DNA of 64,000 nt from Acanthococcus lagerstroemiae (GCA_031841125.1 CM063113.1:57405211-57469210), one strand, 5' to 3'; counted from the stretch's first letter, positions 24,741 to 37,373 are shown. Made by a program: numbers and translations. Notes: generated by a model not told the origin, from the letters alone.

Positions 24741-25729
24741 CTGATGTTGTATGAAGTGGTACTGAGAACATAGCCCGGAGGGTTTGCCGATAAAAAATAT
24801 GGAAGTAAAGAAGAATAAGTTGACCTATTTCTGCGGAAGATCGAAATAAATTTTTTCGGGAGTGGGAGCGCTTTTTAATAATAAATTACTTCCAAATCAA
24901 CTTCTTGGATAGGTGAAAAAATATCGACGTAGAATCGACGAAATTTTATCTCTTTTAGAATTGGGTACAGACACTGAGCACTTTCAACATCGGACCTTTT
25001 TACATGCAGACACATTAAAGTGGCTCAAGGTTTTCGAAACATTGCGCTCCCCACGGCTAAATTGCTCTTGTAAGTGTAAGAGGAAAACGCATCAACTTAA
25101 ATTTTGTTGGAAATAAACATTTAAGGGGTTTAAGAAGAAATTCCATACAAGAAAATTGGCAATTTCGCAGTAAAAAATCCTGAAGTTCAAATTTTGCGAA
25201 AATATGATTTGGCTAAAAAATTATCATGTACATTAACAATGTTGCTAAAAAGAAAAAAATTAGAGGTCACGACACTTTTTTCCTTTTTGGAAGAAAATGA
25301 ACCTCAATGATTACAAACCATAGCAACGAAATAAAGAGAGCACATAATATAAATGAGTAAAATCGTATTTTCATCGTTTTTGCTTGTGTACTTTCAATCC
25401 ATTTTTTAGGATACGAGTATTTTGCACTCATACCTCACCTAAGTTCATTCCATGGGTCCGGACTTAAAAATTACGAATAGACATTTTAAATACATCTACA
25501 ATACAGCTCTTTAAGTCGGTGATTTAAATTTTGAAGTTACGTTGGTCCTACCCCTATTCATACTGGTTCACAGGGAAGCTAGAACATATGAAATATTTAA
25601 ATTTACGATATTAGCTTCAAATAAAAACTCGTGATTTTCGAGCCGGTGATTTCACTCAAAGACAGATACAGTGATCTACAATACTATATTTTTGACGTTA
25701 TATATCCTCGAATTGATGTTATTCAGTGC

Positions 25730-26225
25730 TAGCCCCCCCCCCCCAACTTAAGTTTAAAGGGTTGAAGGAAAAGGAAAAAGACCCCAAAAATGAATTCAGC
25801 AACCCACAAAACCGTGTTTTCAATACAAGCAATGTAAAAATTAGAGTACTTGCAAATTAGCCCCTTATGGTGCTAATGGGTTGAGGTAAGGGGATAAAAG
25901 ACCCCAGAAATTGATTCAGGACTCAGAAGACCCCACTAACAATGTAAAAAATTTGGAAATCAGAGAAACATGGAGTAATTGAAGATTAGAACTTTAGCCT
26001 TGGGGTGGAGGGATTGTGGAAAATAACACCTGAACCCGATTCAGCGAATCAGAAAAATCGCACTATCAATATAAAGAACTTGGGAACTGGGAATGTTGAA
26101 GTACTTGGAGATTAGTCCTCAGCGGAGCCTCAAGAGTTGAGCGGAAGGGAAAAAGAATTCTTGAAATGGATTCAGTGACCTAACCCTAGTACTGATGTGA
26201 AGAATTTGGAAGTTGAGGGTAATTT
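25730..26225. repeat. Minisatellite, about 125-bp unit, four diverged copies
   Basis: Corresponding points accccaaaaatgaattcagc (25781), accccagaaattgattcagg (25901), cacctgaacccgattcagc (about 26027) and agaattcttgaaatggattc (26154) are 120-128 bp apart. Other parts of the unit (gtaaaaaatttgg, attagccc, gggttgag) also repeat in register. A C13 tract lies at the start. Confidence 0.7.
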
Positions 26226-26249
26226 AATTAACCCCTCGTGCAGCCTGAG

Positions 26250-27530
26250 TGGTTATTTTGTGGTGGGGCTGGGGCCACCTGGCCAACGTCAGAAAAGAAT
26301 TGGACCACGTGCAAAGGCTGGCAGGTGCGATGACAACGGGGGCAATGAGAACGGTGCCGAGCCGACAAAAGGACTTGAAAGACTCGTAAACCTGCTACCA
26401 CTGTACACTGCTAAGGGAGCTGCGCTAACCATACCCCCGAGCTAAAAAAAATAGGCCATAGATAGATATGGAAGATGGCGAGGATGATGGACAAATACTT
26501 TGAAGCGCCGAGTGATAGAATTATGGTGAAACACTCTTTGACAAGCTTAATGGTGCAATGACAGCCATACGGGAGACAGGGGAAACAAGGTGACCAAGAA
26601 TTCTAGGAAAAGAGAAGCATGTGTGGTTTGCAGTTGCATCAAAGAATGACCAAGGGGCAGTAATCCGAATTACGATGCAAAAGGCGTTGGCAGCTACGCA
26701 ATGACATTGAATGAGGTCGTCTCTATGCTTCAAGCAGAGGTAATGGTGATTAAAATGGCCGTTGATAGAAGCCGACAAAAGGGCTTTGTTAATACGCGGA
26801 TCTAAATCTGTAGAGACAGTCAAGCGGCTGAGGCACTATCGGCACATCTAACTACATCCTTGGCGGTAGCGGATTGCATTAACAAATTATACACCCTTGC
26901 TCAGGAGAATCGTGTCACTATTTATTATGGACACCAGGGCACTGCGGCTTAAAAGGAAACATTATCGCAGGTAAGCTAGCGAAGAAGGGCATAAAAAGGA
27001 ACTGGTAACGCACAAGCCACGTCTTCCCGTAGCATACAGTGTTATGAAGTCAACGGTGGAAGGCTTGGATAAGGAAACAGATAAAAATGCACTGGCAGGT
27101 GGCCAGTGGCATGAAATTCAGCAAAAACTGATTAGGGGACGCCCCTGGTAAGTACGCCGAGTTCCTATTAGGGCTCGATAGAAAACACGCTAAGCTCATG
27201 GTCGGACTACTAACTGGACATGGAGTCACTAAACACATGTGGTATAAAATAAGAGTAGCGAAAAGCAGCTCCTGTGAGCACTGTGGAGAAGAGGAGGGAA
27301 CTTTGATTTGCATCATATGTATGCCAGTGCCTAGCAATAGCCGGAATAAGACGCGAATCATTAGGACTGGAAAATATAGCACACAATGAAATCAAAGGGA
27401 TAGAACTTCGTAAAATTCTCAAATTAGCTGCAAAAGTGAAGCTATTAAGCTGATCCTTAACAACAATCTGAAGAAAAGTACAATGGACTACAAGGTCTGA
27501 GCATTCGACGCATACAACACCATCTCATAC
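26250..27530 (+). mobile_element. LINE 3' end with RNase H domain
   Basis: Broken plus-strand frames give the RT thumb region (LDHVQRLAGAMTTGAMRT at about 26310-26365, then LLPLYT), followed by an RNase H domain (EVMVIKMAVDRSRQKG near 26735; CRDSQAAEALSAHLTTSLAV near 26812; NRVTIYYGHQGTA near 26910, the position of the usual WVPGHSGI). The conserved C-terminal region follows (KLMVGLLTGHGVTKHMW at 27190-27243, then SCEHCGEEEG near 27275, a CxxCG zinc-knuckle motif). An RNase H domain downstream of RT is known in the I, R1/LOA and related LINE groups. Several stops and frameshifts show it is dead. The 5' half is missing; the minisatellite abuts it. Confidence 0.85.
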
Positions 27531-27537
27531 AAATGTA

Positions 27538-27675
27538 ATGTAGCCTGAGTGGTTTAAGAGAGGGGAATGACGTCTGACATAAACTCGTGACTCTGGAGCC
27601 CTCTATTTGGGAAAAATAATAATTTTTAGGCTTATATAGGCTCTCCCTTCGGCTGAAGTTCAAATTCTAAAAACC
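27538..27675 (+). mobile_element. Possible tRNA-like (Leu/Ser-type) SINE head
   Basis: gtagcctgagtggtttaag resembles the A-box region of a long-arm tRNA, and gaagttcaaattct about 100 bp downstream resembles a B-box. It directly follows the LINE tail. The rest of the tRNA fold is not convincing. Confidence 0.3.
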
Positions 27676-27859
27676 AATGTTAATTCCCATAATAACTTTT
27701 CTCCCTAATTTTTATGAAATTATTTTAGTCCTGCCCTCACCTATCTTGGTCCATAGCGGACTGAAGTATCGATCATTCAAATTTTCAAGTGATCGTGTCA
27801 ATTTTAACAAGTGCGTTTTTACGCCCACTAGAACAAATTTACCAATTGGTAGCGCAATT

Positions 27860-28095
27860 TTTCGAAAGAAAACCATTTTCATTAGACCTCTCAAAGGCGC
27901 ACAAACGAGGAAGAACAGTTTTTTGGAGGGTTGGGGGCTTCTTGATGACGTGGCCTAGAATACATTCACCGAACCCCGATACAAAGAACTTTTTTCTTTA
28001 GACCATTCAAAGGTACACAAATGAGGAAGAACAGTTTTTTGGAGGACTGGGATCTTTTTGATGATCCAGCCCATAGTGTATTCACCGAATCCCGC
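27860..28095. repeat. Two-copy tandem duplication, unit about 116 bp
   Basis: ctcaaaggcgcacaaacgag with gaagaacagttttttggagg and attcaccgaaccccg recurs as attcaaaggtacacaaatga with gaagaacagttttttggagg and attcaccgaatcccg. The copies are about 85% alike by eye. Confidence 0.75.
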
Positions 28096-28099
28096 ACTG

Positions 28100-29830
28100 G
28101 TAATGCAACACTTCTCATATAAACAACAAGACTTTCACAGCATCAACGTGTTTTTAAAAAGCTTGAAGGAGCTGCAGAGTGCAACACACGCTCACACACA
28201 TATTTCCGCGTGATTATTTTCCATAATGATCGGTAATTTATGAACGAATGTCGACGTTTACCGGCCAATAATACCCACATCGTTACCTACATTCGACGGT
28301 TTTGGACCAGCGCAGCCGAGGGCAGTCTAAATATTCGAAACAAAAGACCATACGTACATCGATATGCTCGCACTGAAGAAGGCGTAGAAAGCGGATAACG
28401 TTATATCCATTTCGATGATGGCCGATCTGTGCGAGTCTTTCTCGCCAACTCACGTCGATTTTTTCGAGTTGGCGCGAACCCGCACATTGCGCATTCCATC
28501 GGGTCAAAATTAAAAATTAAAAAAAAAGAGGGGGAAAATACGCGTTTGATTTATCGTCGGCTTATCTTTATAATTACCGAGAAGAGAGCGCCTAAATGAG
28601 CGAATTTATACGTCATACCGAGAGTAAGTCGACGTCGAATTCGTTTACCACATTTATTCGCTTCCACGCGTACGTGCATGTATACGCGATTTATTAAATC
28701 GCTCGGACGCCTGTTGTTAATTAAGTTTGAAAACGCGAATGATGAATGAGGAACAAATTATTAGGTGTGGCCAGCGCATATATACGTGTACAGTTAAAGA
28801 GCAGCAGACTGCCCTCGGCCTCGAAGTCGGTGCTGCCGCTCGGATACCCGATACATTGTCGAGTCGAGTCTCCTCGCCGAAAGAAAGAAAAGAGATTCCA
28901 GCATCCAGCTAGTCATCATCGTGTCTTATCCGGGGTGCGCATTAAGGCGTCATTCATCAAGCGCGAGGGTGTTGGAATTCGTATCCACGGCTGGATGATG
29001 GACAGGTGTAGTGGGCTGAAAGTGGTTTCCGTCTGGTCCCTTCACGGTGACTCGCCGATGGACTCGCACGGTAATGACCTAATGACGAATTCAAATAGAA
29101 GAGTGGAGAGGCGGATGGCTCGATGGCGTTCATTTCATACGTCTACAGATGCCATAATATGAGATGTAGTTGTGGAGCCGATTGAAGTCTTTTAGACCTC
29201 GGACAGAACTACGTGGTATCTATAAAGCCGATTCGAGATGTATTTTAACATTTCAAAGAGACACGTGCGTAGGACTAGTACAGCATAATGGTGTGGGTAT
29301 GAATTGCAGATACCTGGAACATATTGACTAATATCGGCAAAATGTAGCGGCGGACGGACAACATGCCATCACCGGCAATAACTGAAGACCTGACTTCCAA
29401 AACACGAAATGTTGGGAAATCGAAAAAAAAACATTCTGACTCGCGAACGATAAGTGGTAACACTGATTCAATTACGTGGTTGGGAAGAGGAGGGGTCAAT
29501 GCTAACACCCCCCAAGTATGAAGGTTGGAGTGCGAACAGTCGTTGAGATACGGGAGTGCAAAGTGGGGGAAGTCGTGTACTTAGCTCGTTTTGGCAGACC
29601 ATGTCATACTTGTGAAAGGTCAAAATTCGTATAGCTTGACCTAAAGACTGTCGGAAATCGGAAGATGCAGATTAGAGACGACCATTACGGTGAACGAGGC
29701 ACACGTGAACAATGTCTCCCCCTCCCTCCATCCTTCAGACATCCTCGTACACCCACGACCAGGAAAATGCAAGTATGACTTACAGTTGTAAGACTCTTAA
29801 TTCATAAAATTTGAAAAAACAAGTAAGTCA
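28100..29830. other. Unique CpG-containing non-coding block
   Basis: Non-repetitive, with CG-rich stretches (28250-28500 and 28560-28960). A 138-codon plus-strand frame (28746-29162) has no domain and lies in composition-balanced sequence where long frames arise by chance. No gene called. Confidence 0.35.
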
Positions 29831-29832
29831 GT

Positions 29833-30010
29833 ATTCGGACTTCCCAGACCGATGGCGCGCTAGCATCGGGCCTTCCTCCCTTTCCGCACTTCAGGAAATA
29901 GTGCCATAGAATTCTTATCAACGTTAGGATACACTGTACGTAAACAATGCCTAGCATCTCATGTAATCCTAACGTTGATAAGGTTCTGTTGAATCTTGGG
30001 AAGTCCGAAT
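29833..30010. repeat. Short foldback with double inverted repeat
   Basis: The outer ends attcggacttccca (29833-29846) and tgggaagtccgaat (29997-30010) are exact inverses. An inner pair, cttatcaacgttaggat and atcctaacgttgataag, is also inverted. The 178-bp unit can fold into a hairpin and may be a MITE. Confidence 0.75.
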
Positions 30011-30489
30011 TATAAAAAAGAACAAAAGAAAGGTTTAGCTGGCTCTACCTCGAGATGAGAAACCAACTCTGAAAGGTGTCTTTGACTTCCTCCACCAGAT
30101 TACGTTAAAAACTTGGTTTTCAATTTTTTGGACTAAACGCGTTCTGGAAGTCAGGTCCTCAATTGTAGGGCATTAGCTGCTATCTGTAGAATCGTTCGCA
30201 GATATCCCAATAAAAGTTCATATTCCACAGATGTCAGTATAGAAAAAAGTAAATTTCGGGTAATTTTCTTTCAGGTTATTGGAAATGTGGTAATACTGTT
30301 GGGGATGAAACCAATAGCAACGGGGATAGAATAATTGAATTGCTGAGAGTCTCATGTTGAAAATTGCAAACAGATTCTATAAGCAAAAAAGTTCAAAAAA
30401 ATGGACATGGAAGTCGCCAGATGTCAGGACTAAGAATGAAATAGAGATTACTTCTTAATTAATAATATTCGAATAGTTAAAAATGTTAG
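30011..30489. other. Non-coding stretch, nothing identified
   Basis: AT-rich sequence with no supported gene or repeat. Confidence 0.5.
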
Positions 30490-31000
30490 TTGCTTTTAAC
30501 AAAAGTAGACTTCTTGTCTGACCATAGGGCTATTCAGATGAAACTGGAAGTACTAAAGAGGGTACGTATTACAAACTGGATAAAAAGCTCGAAAATAATA
30601 AAAAATTTCGATCCACCTCCATATGAATTAGATAATATAAAAGGAAAAATTAGTAGGTTGTTGGAAAACCAGGACGAGGCAGATATAGATAATTCGGTAT
30701 AAAATGAATACGACAAACTAATGGACGCGCTGGTTAAGACAATGAGTAATTTAGGAGACCCAAACAAGGTAACTAAAATAAATGACAAATTAAAGGGTAC
30801 AATGAATGACTTAATCAATAAAATAAGAGTCCTTAGGAAAAAAAAAAAAAAGCGTATAAAGCCATAGGGATTGCATCGAGATTACTGAACTAAGAGAAAC
30901 TGTAAGGAGGAAAATAAGAGAGGATACAAATTAGTAAGACGCAGGTAGAATTTTGGAAATTATGAAGAATTCTAGGTCAATAAAAAAGGTCAAAGGGGAT
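30490..31000 (+). mobile_element. LINE fragment, end of the endonuclease domain
   Basis: The frame contains the SDHRAIQMKLEV motif (about 30517-30555), the C-terminal signature of the AP-type endonuclease of LINEs, where Asp and His belong to the active site. A Lys-rich linker continues through a stop at 30700 and a poly-A slip at 30840 (NEYDKLMDALVKTMSN, then LNDLINKIRVL-type sequence). This is the segment that normally precedes RT. No RT motifs follow before about 31200, so the fragment is truncated on both sides. Confidence 0.65.
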
Positions 31001-31312
31001 ATCTACCACATCGCACATTAATGCCGAAAATGAGGGATTCAAAAGGGAGTCGGGAGAAAAAAATGAACATCCAATTTCTGCTTTGGGGTTCAGAGTTCCT
31101 TCTAGTGCATAACATTGACTCGACATAAATAATTGAACATAGCAACGACGTAGATTTTTTTTTGAGGTCACCACTTTTGAGTATTCCATTAGACTACTGG
31201 TCAAACCAATGAATCAAGATAATACGATCGGTAGCAGGGACTTACTCGACTCGACTGAGAACATCAAAAACATATAGGATCAAGGACACTGTAAGTCATT
31301 TATTATTTTCTT

Positions 31313-31500
31313 CTTATCATAACGTCTTACACCTGCTTCATTTGAGGTTACAAAGTTCAAATTTTACGAAAAAAGTAAGAAGAATTTGCCCATTTTGATC
31401 ATCTCCTCATCATAACTTATTCCACTCGTTCCATTTGAGGCTCAGAAATTCAAATTTTACAAATGAAAAAATTTGCAAATTTTGAGTTGCTGTAGGGAAG
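31313..31500. repeat. Two-copy tandem duplication, unit 92 bp
   Basis: cttatcataac, catttgaggttacaaagttc and aaattttacg (from 31313) recur as ctcatcataac, catttgaggctcagaaattc and aaattttaca (from 31405). Confidence 0.7.
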
Positions 31501-31569
31501 TGAAAAAAAAACGAATTTCTCTCCTTTTAGATCACAAAATCAATTCTTAAAAAATAAGTTTTGTATTTC

Positions 31570-31593
31570 GTTATTTATTTATTTATTTATTTT
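31570..31593. repeat. (ATTT)n microsatellite
   Basis: About six ATTT units followed by a T and G run. Confidence 0.9.
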
Positions 31594-31599
31594 TTTGGG

Positions 31600-32570
31600 G
31601 GGAGGGTGGGAGGGGGGTCAAATTTAGATTTTGAAAAAATAGTCAAAATCGACAGCTAATATAACGTCTCTATTTTAATTTTTGTTTTCTTAGCCGAGTT
31701 GTTATAATCCCTTCACTCGAATAACATCGATTTTGGGAGCAAAAATCAGAACCGAAATCAAAACATAATGATACTTGTATATTCGAAATCAGCGAGCCAA
31801 AAGCTCACAATTTCAATACTTGCTTCGATTCTAAAAGTCAACTTTGCTTCTTACGTAAGTATGTTCTTTCACTAAGAGCCTGAATGAGGCCTAGACCAAA
31901 CATCTAAATGGATATTAGAAACCAAGAAACTGATTCGAAGCTTCGTTCCCCTTGTAAGTTAAATTAATTTTTCCAATTTAAGGATGAAATTCGAAAAAAA
32001 AACTGATGAATTTCCGATAATTTTTCAGCATACAAATCAAAGCCAATTTTGCCTATTTTAGGGGTGCCATTAGGATTTCGGGCACTAATCTGTGCCACAT
32101 GAATAATCAGCTAGAATCTTCGAGTGGGATTTTTCTTGGATTTTGGAACGTTTTTTGCTAGGTTCGAATTCCCCGATTCAAAATCATTTCGAATAGGATT
32201 CGTGTTTTCTGACACCGATACACTTGGTTAAGGATACAGAATCTTTTTTTTTTTAATGCTTTTAGCTCTGTTCGGGCAGATAGGAAGACAGGCAACACGA
32301 AAGCGCAGGAGTACAGGTGTCCAGAAAAACGACTGAATGAACGATAGATAGATAGCCTTTGCCATCCATCAAAACTATGAGGTAAGATCCAGAATCTGAA
32401 AGCATAAATTCAGCCAGATTCTCTATTTTACATGCAATAACACGTTTCCGCAAGGAGCTGACACTGACACACAACCAAGAGTGCAGGGAGGCAACAAGAG
32501 TGATTACCAATACCTGAGAAGAAAATCGAGATTGAAAACGCTTTAAATTGACCAAGCGTACCCAAATTTC
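31600..32570. other. Non-coding stretch, nothing identified
   Basis: AT-rich unique sequence. The 97-codon minus-strand frame at 32262-32555 has no recognised domain. Confidence 0.4.
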
Positions 32571-33660
32571 GGAGAGTCTTAGGTCTTAGAATATCCTAAT
32601 GAATTATGAAGTAGTTCCAAAGGTTATAAACCAGTTTTGGAGAATTTCAAGGGGTCTCAAAAAGTTGTGACCAAATCTGGAAGAGTCCGAAACAGCCTTC
32701 AGTACGTCTAAACAATCATTGAAAAGTTCAAACTAATCGAAATCTAAATATATACCTTTATTGGCATTGTTGATATATGTACATAGTTATTAGTTTGTTA
32801 TAATGAGTCGCCCCCCAAAGTAGGGCTCGTTAGTTCCAAGGCCCGTATTGAGCAAAGGTTTCGCGTAAGCGCTCCTACTCTTTCCTGTGCTTTGCTATTG
32901 TTTGAAATTTTATTTATTTATTTTTCTTAATTTATTCATGTCATCCTTCTCCTTCCATTGCGTAATTTGTTTGCCCTTCCTTCTTCTTTCGTCCCACGGC
33001 CACCAAAATGTACTCCATAGGTCCATCGGTCGTCCACGAGGTATAAGAGATATGACTTACTCAGTTGTATTTATTATTTCTGATAAAAAAAAAAATTCAA
33101 ACTAGTCTTGAACATTTTAGCAGGTCCTGAAAAGGGTTGGATACAGCATCTGCTTGCCTCGGCCAGGTAAGGAAAAACTTTCATTAGTCTTGAAGCTTTG
33201 AAAAGTCGTAAAAAGTTTGGAACAAATCTTAAACAGTTAGTAGCTTTAAGGAAAATCCCTAAAATTCTTTAAAATGTCTGGAAGAGTCTCAAAGAGCATC
33301 GAAGAAGTTTAGTTAGTAACAAGGAAATCGTTTCATAGGTTTGAATGATTTATAAACTCATGTTTGGTAACAGTTTAAACTGGTAGATAGTGGCAACTAT
33401 AGCAGCGGAGGCTCGAGTCATACTCAGCGCCGGTAAAGCTATAAAAAGTCTAGAATGGGTTTAGCGTTAATTTGTTCTAAATGATAGCCTAATCGTATCT
33501 TAAGGAAATCTTGAAGATGTCTTGAATAAGTATTAATGAGTCTTGCTGAAACTGAGGGTCAGTCTTATATAAAAATTGAAAGACTTCGAAGGTTCTAAAA
33601 CGCTGCGATCGGGTCCTTCGCGTCTGAAAGATTCTCAAATGAGCGCTGAAGCTTGAAAGG
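32570..33660 (-). repeat. GAGTCTTAA periodic repeat tracts
   Basis: 32570-32740 and 33100-33660 carry recurring gtcttag, agtctt, gagtctc and aaaagtc motifs, the complement of the 5400-7140 repeat and diverged. The 32740-33100 interval between them is unrelated AT-rich sequence. Confidence 0.45.
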
Positions 33661-36200
33661 TATTTGTTAGTCTAATGGACTGCTCCCGCTTCCTTTTTTA
33701 GGGAAAAAATTCGATGTTATTGTAATCATTTTAAAACCCTTTTAGTCATTTCATTCAGGCGCAGGGCTCTAACCAGTCTTTGGCACTGTGGAAGGAGGAG
33801 AGACAATGGCAGGAAACCAAATTTTTGGAGGGCAAGTTTCAACAAGAGGAGGGATGACAATTGATTTTCCGGCAAGGGAGAGAAAAATAATGGATTTTAT
33901 TTTTCGCTGGGAGAGAGCAAATCGAGCTTCTTAGGGGGTGATTCTGTCATTCGTAGCGACCTGTTTATGCCCTTAATACTTTTGAGTATCAGCGAATTGA
34001 AAGGAATGTGATGAGAGGAGCTATTAAGTTCTTCCACGCTGCGAATTTGCGAACTCCCTTCCTAGAAGCTTCCTGGATTTGTCTAAAAGATGCTGTTCAA
34101 TTCTTTCATATTCTGAATTGCCCCGCCTACATATGATTGCTTCCTGGATCCACCACTGGACTAAATAAAGAACCTGCTCACTGTTCGATAAGTGGAGCAT
34201 CCCGTTTCCTTGGGAACTAGGCACATCTGAAGGTCTCAGTGGTCAAAGGACGTGAACACCAAGGCTATATCTGTTTCTGCCGTAACATCTGTCTGCAATG
34301 TTTACACACTTATCAAGATCAACATTAGCTACGTTCTGCGTTGTTGAGCTTTGATTGACAGCTCACTCGTAAATTGTGCTTGAAGTTATGTAACCCGTAA
34401 CTCGAATATGTTTCCTCCCTTCTCCCGAATGAGGACGACCTTCGTGCGCTTTATTTCATCACATTCTTCCTCAAAAAAAAAAAAAAGTATCTATACATAT
34501 ACAATAAAGAGCAACAACAATAACCAAGATACCTGATTTGTCTCAGACATTGAGAAAGAAAATGCGTCGCGTGAGTTGGATGGATTTTTTTGTACGAGAT
34601 GCCTTTTTTTCGTTCTTTTTTTCTAATGTGTGCAACGTTACACAACATTCTCGATTATGCGTTAATATACCTATAATGCACAATACTAAGCGACTCGATA
34701 TAATGATGATGATAATTGTATACGGAGTATCATCGACGGTGTGACAGCACAAAGGACGTTATAGTTTTATTTGATCGCCTAAACGATCGGCGCGTTATAA
34801 TCGAACGACGAAGTTCTGTTTTTCCTTTTTCGAGGACCTCCACTGGTTCATTCATACGTTCAAAATTGATCTTTTCAATCGATGGAATGCCATCAATAGA
34901 AAAAAAAAAACAATTTCGTTTAATTTACCAAATCATTTCGTATAAATCGGAAACGACTGCGCTCTTTGTTTCACGTTAAATCGACGTCGGCGACTATCGA
35001 CGTTCATTTTCTACACCGCCGACAAATACTTATAAATTAAAAAAAAAAAAGGAAAAAAAAAATGCAGGGGAGAAAAAAGTAACATGAAAAAAAAAACTGT
35101 AGTTTGTATCTGAGAAATGCAGGTAAAAGATGTTGGTGCACAGGAGTTTCTATTGTTATCGCCGCTGTAATGTAATCTCGAAGATGAGAAGCTCTAAAGA
35201 AAGAGAGAAATCCAGAAGCTAAGACAGACCTCCGTGCAACCTTTTATTACAAGAATACCCGGCAGCCGAACACATAGGTATAGAAATTATAAACCTCGCC
35301 TGGTTATTCTCATTCGGTAGCCATTTTTTTCTTCTTTTTTTTTTCACCTAATATATACCGGTGCCGTCGGAAACCTGGCCACTGTATATATGTAAATTAT
35401 TCGATTAAGGCTACCATCATCGACTGGGAGGTTGGGGGTAGTCTCTCCGTTCCAGCGGAAAGTTAAAAGTCTAACGAGTGTTTCGCAGAATCGGAGGCCG
35501 AAGAACAAGAAAAATTAGTCGTCGGCGATGAAGCATATAAAACGAAAATTAAAGTGTACACGCGGCTTGGCGATTATTACGTACAAATAGAGCAACGGTC
35601 TAATTATGTAGCCGGTAATACGTGTTAATTACTCGGTAAATCACCGGCCTTATGTACAGCTACGGTACAGTCAAGCGAAACCCGCGAAGAATGTTGACGC
35701 CTCCCTCCTCACCCTTATTTCTTCTTTTCGTCTCACGACTGCATAATGATGGCGGCCCCGGCTCGGTCGGCTACGTCGAAGAACTAATTTATCGTTAATT
35801 ACCGTTTTGTTTTCTTTACCTTTCTCGTATATATATCTTCACTTTTCCGACTTCGGTTTAATAAACCCGAGCGATATTAAACGATTATTTATTTACTCGC
35901 GAGAAAAAGCGATTATTTAAAAGTTGTTAACGACAGAGTGCAATGCATATGGAGGACGGAGAGCAGAGAGCAGAGCCCAGAGAGTCGAGCTGCTTAAAAG
36001 GTGGAATGCCAATACCACGGCGCACAGAGCCTGATGATGGTATGCTGGCAGGACAGGTGATCGGTTACGTCTAGTAAATTAACTTTTCCGCGCGTTTCTG
36101 GCTCCGTTTGCTCTTTTCAGCGTGTAACAGTATCTAATCGTATTGGAGGTACACACTACACACTCGATGCAGTTGAGCCGGCCCGGTTCTCGTTTGCAAA
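33661..36200. other. Non-coding; unique CpG block from about 34380
   Basis: 34380-36200 is non-repetitive with many CG sites and homeodomain-like TTAATTA and TAATTAC strings (for example near 35620 and 35795). No open frame with a domain. It is one of the best candidates in the window for conserved regulatory DNA, judged by composition only. Confidence 0.35.
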
Positions 36201-36439
36201 AGGAATGCGGGTAGACATTGCGGACTGCATGGCGGAAAAGGAAAGCTGGCGACATTTCCAGTCGTTTGTCGGGGACGGGAAGCCCGTCTACACAAGGTAG
36301 AGCCTTCGGGAAGAAGAAAATTCTTTGTTTAACGCGACATACTCGGAATTCTCCTCTTGGGGTGTATGGCGATGCGCGGACCCTTGCGACACCACACTTC
36401 AGACAGTGGAATCCACCCTTGGGGTATCACGTCACGAGG

Positions 36440-37085
36440 GCATGCTTTGGAGCAGCGTCCTTCTGTCCCCTTTTCCACCTCTTCGACAACGACAGCTGAA
36501 CGTCTTCAGTCTTGCGCTTCTTCCTGCTGCTGCATCCGGCGGGCGGTCTTGCCTGTTCGGAGCTGCATACTGCTCCTACTTGGGGGTGATATCTAGTGCA
36601 AATCGTGCGCCGTGTTACCATCAGCCGGGGTAATATCGGATACTGGTGGTAATATCGGCCACTTACGACCCGTTTACTGACAACGAGACTAACGCTCCTA
36701 TAGAAGATGTAAGGTATGGCCGATATTACCACAGCTGATGGTACGACGCTTCGCCCTGCTTTCGTTTCTCCCACTCGATATCCATCTTATAGAGAAGAAC
36801 GTAGATACCCAGTTCCAGCCATCATTTCGTAGCATAATGAGAACCAGGCTTTCCGGGGTAAGTTCTCCCTCGCCGATCTCTTCTAACGATGTGGCTACCT
36901 CACTTCGCTCGCGTCTCCTCTGAACACTCGTTTCCCTGTAACTTTGTATTTGTTGAAGTATCCATTGCCGTTCATCTCCAGAGTCATGTGAGAATTCAGC
37001 TCGCCATGGCTTCGGTTCATCCAGCGTATTAGCGCTTAGGTTCACAGACCAGCTGTCGCCAGAAACAGGCTTTTTCTTCATTTTA
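36440..37085 (-). mobile_element. R1-like LINE tail, split by a small inverted-repeat element
   Basis: Minus-strand sequence from about 37085 downward includes ELTPESLVLIML (about 36850) and, in another frame, KMDIEWEKRK (near 36775), which align with the tail of the R1-like copy at 9505-10430. The stop and 3' UTR lie beyond a 128-bp inverted-repeat element inserted at 36616-36743. Upstream, 36900-37085 carries a Glu- and Arg-rich linker of unclear origin. Confidence 0.65.
36616..36743. mobile_element. MITE-like inverted-repeat element inside the LINE tail
   Basis: The left end taccatcagccggggtaata and right end gatattaccacagctgatggta (reverse) are inverted over about 25 bp with two or three mismatches. 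gtaatatcgg is repeated twice at the left end. The element is 128 bp long and has no frame. Confidence 0.65.
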
Positions 37086-37142
37086 TAAGCGACGATTGAC
37101 TGATCTCGTGCTCAGCCTGTTTGGCTTCTCGTTTCATCTTGG

Positions 37143-37243
37143 TAGTGGCGTAGTCAGCCTAGCATTCAAAGAGGCCTTAGAAAAATTACTATTTGACGAA
37201 ATCGCAAAGGGGGACGGGTCCCGACCCCCTGGCTACACCACTG
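37143..37243. mobile_element. hAT-like MITE, GCGTAGCC family
   Basis: The termini are tagtggcgtagtc and ggctacaccactg. The 8-bp target duplication is catcttgg (37135-37142) and catcttga (37244-37251). Its interior right end ggtcccgaccccct resembles the other copies. Confidence 0.75.
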
Positions 37244-37373
37244 CATCTTGATCGCTGCTCTTTCGCTAGGTCGTTCGGCATCGTACGCGTGAATACGCCA
37301 ACTGCCTCCGTCGATACAGTGCGGTGGGCACTGACACACCTTAGCGCAGCTTTGCGTTGGACCATCACCGTCT

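Noticed and set aside
25730..26225. CRISPR-like array
   Set aside because: The unit is about 125 bp, diverged throughout and without identical repeats or unique spacers; the genome is eukaryotic.
28746..29162. 138-codon plus-strand open frame
   Set aside because: No domain; another frame overlaps it and the sequence looks like unique non-coding DNA.
34024..34224. Minus-strand segment WWIQEAIICRRG resembling the end region of Penelope-like elements
   Set aside because: Only a short similarity with stops on both sides; not enough to call an element.
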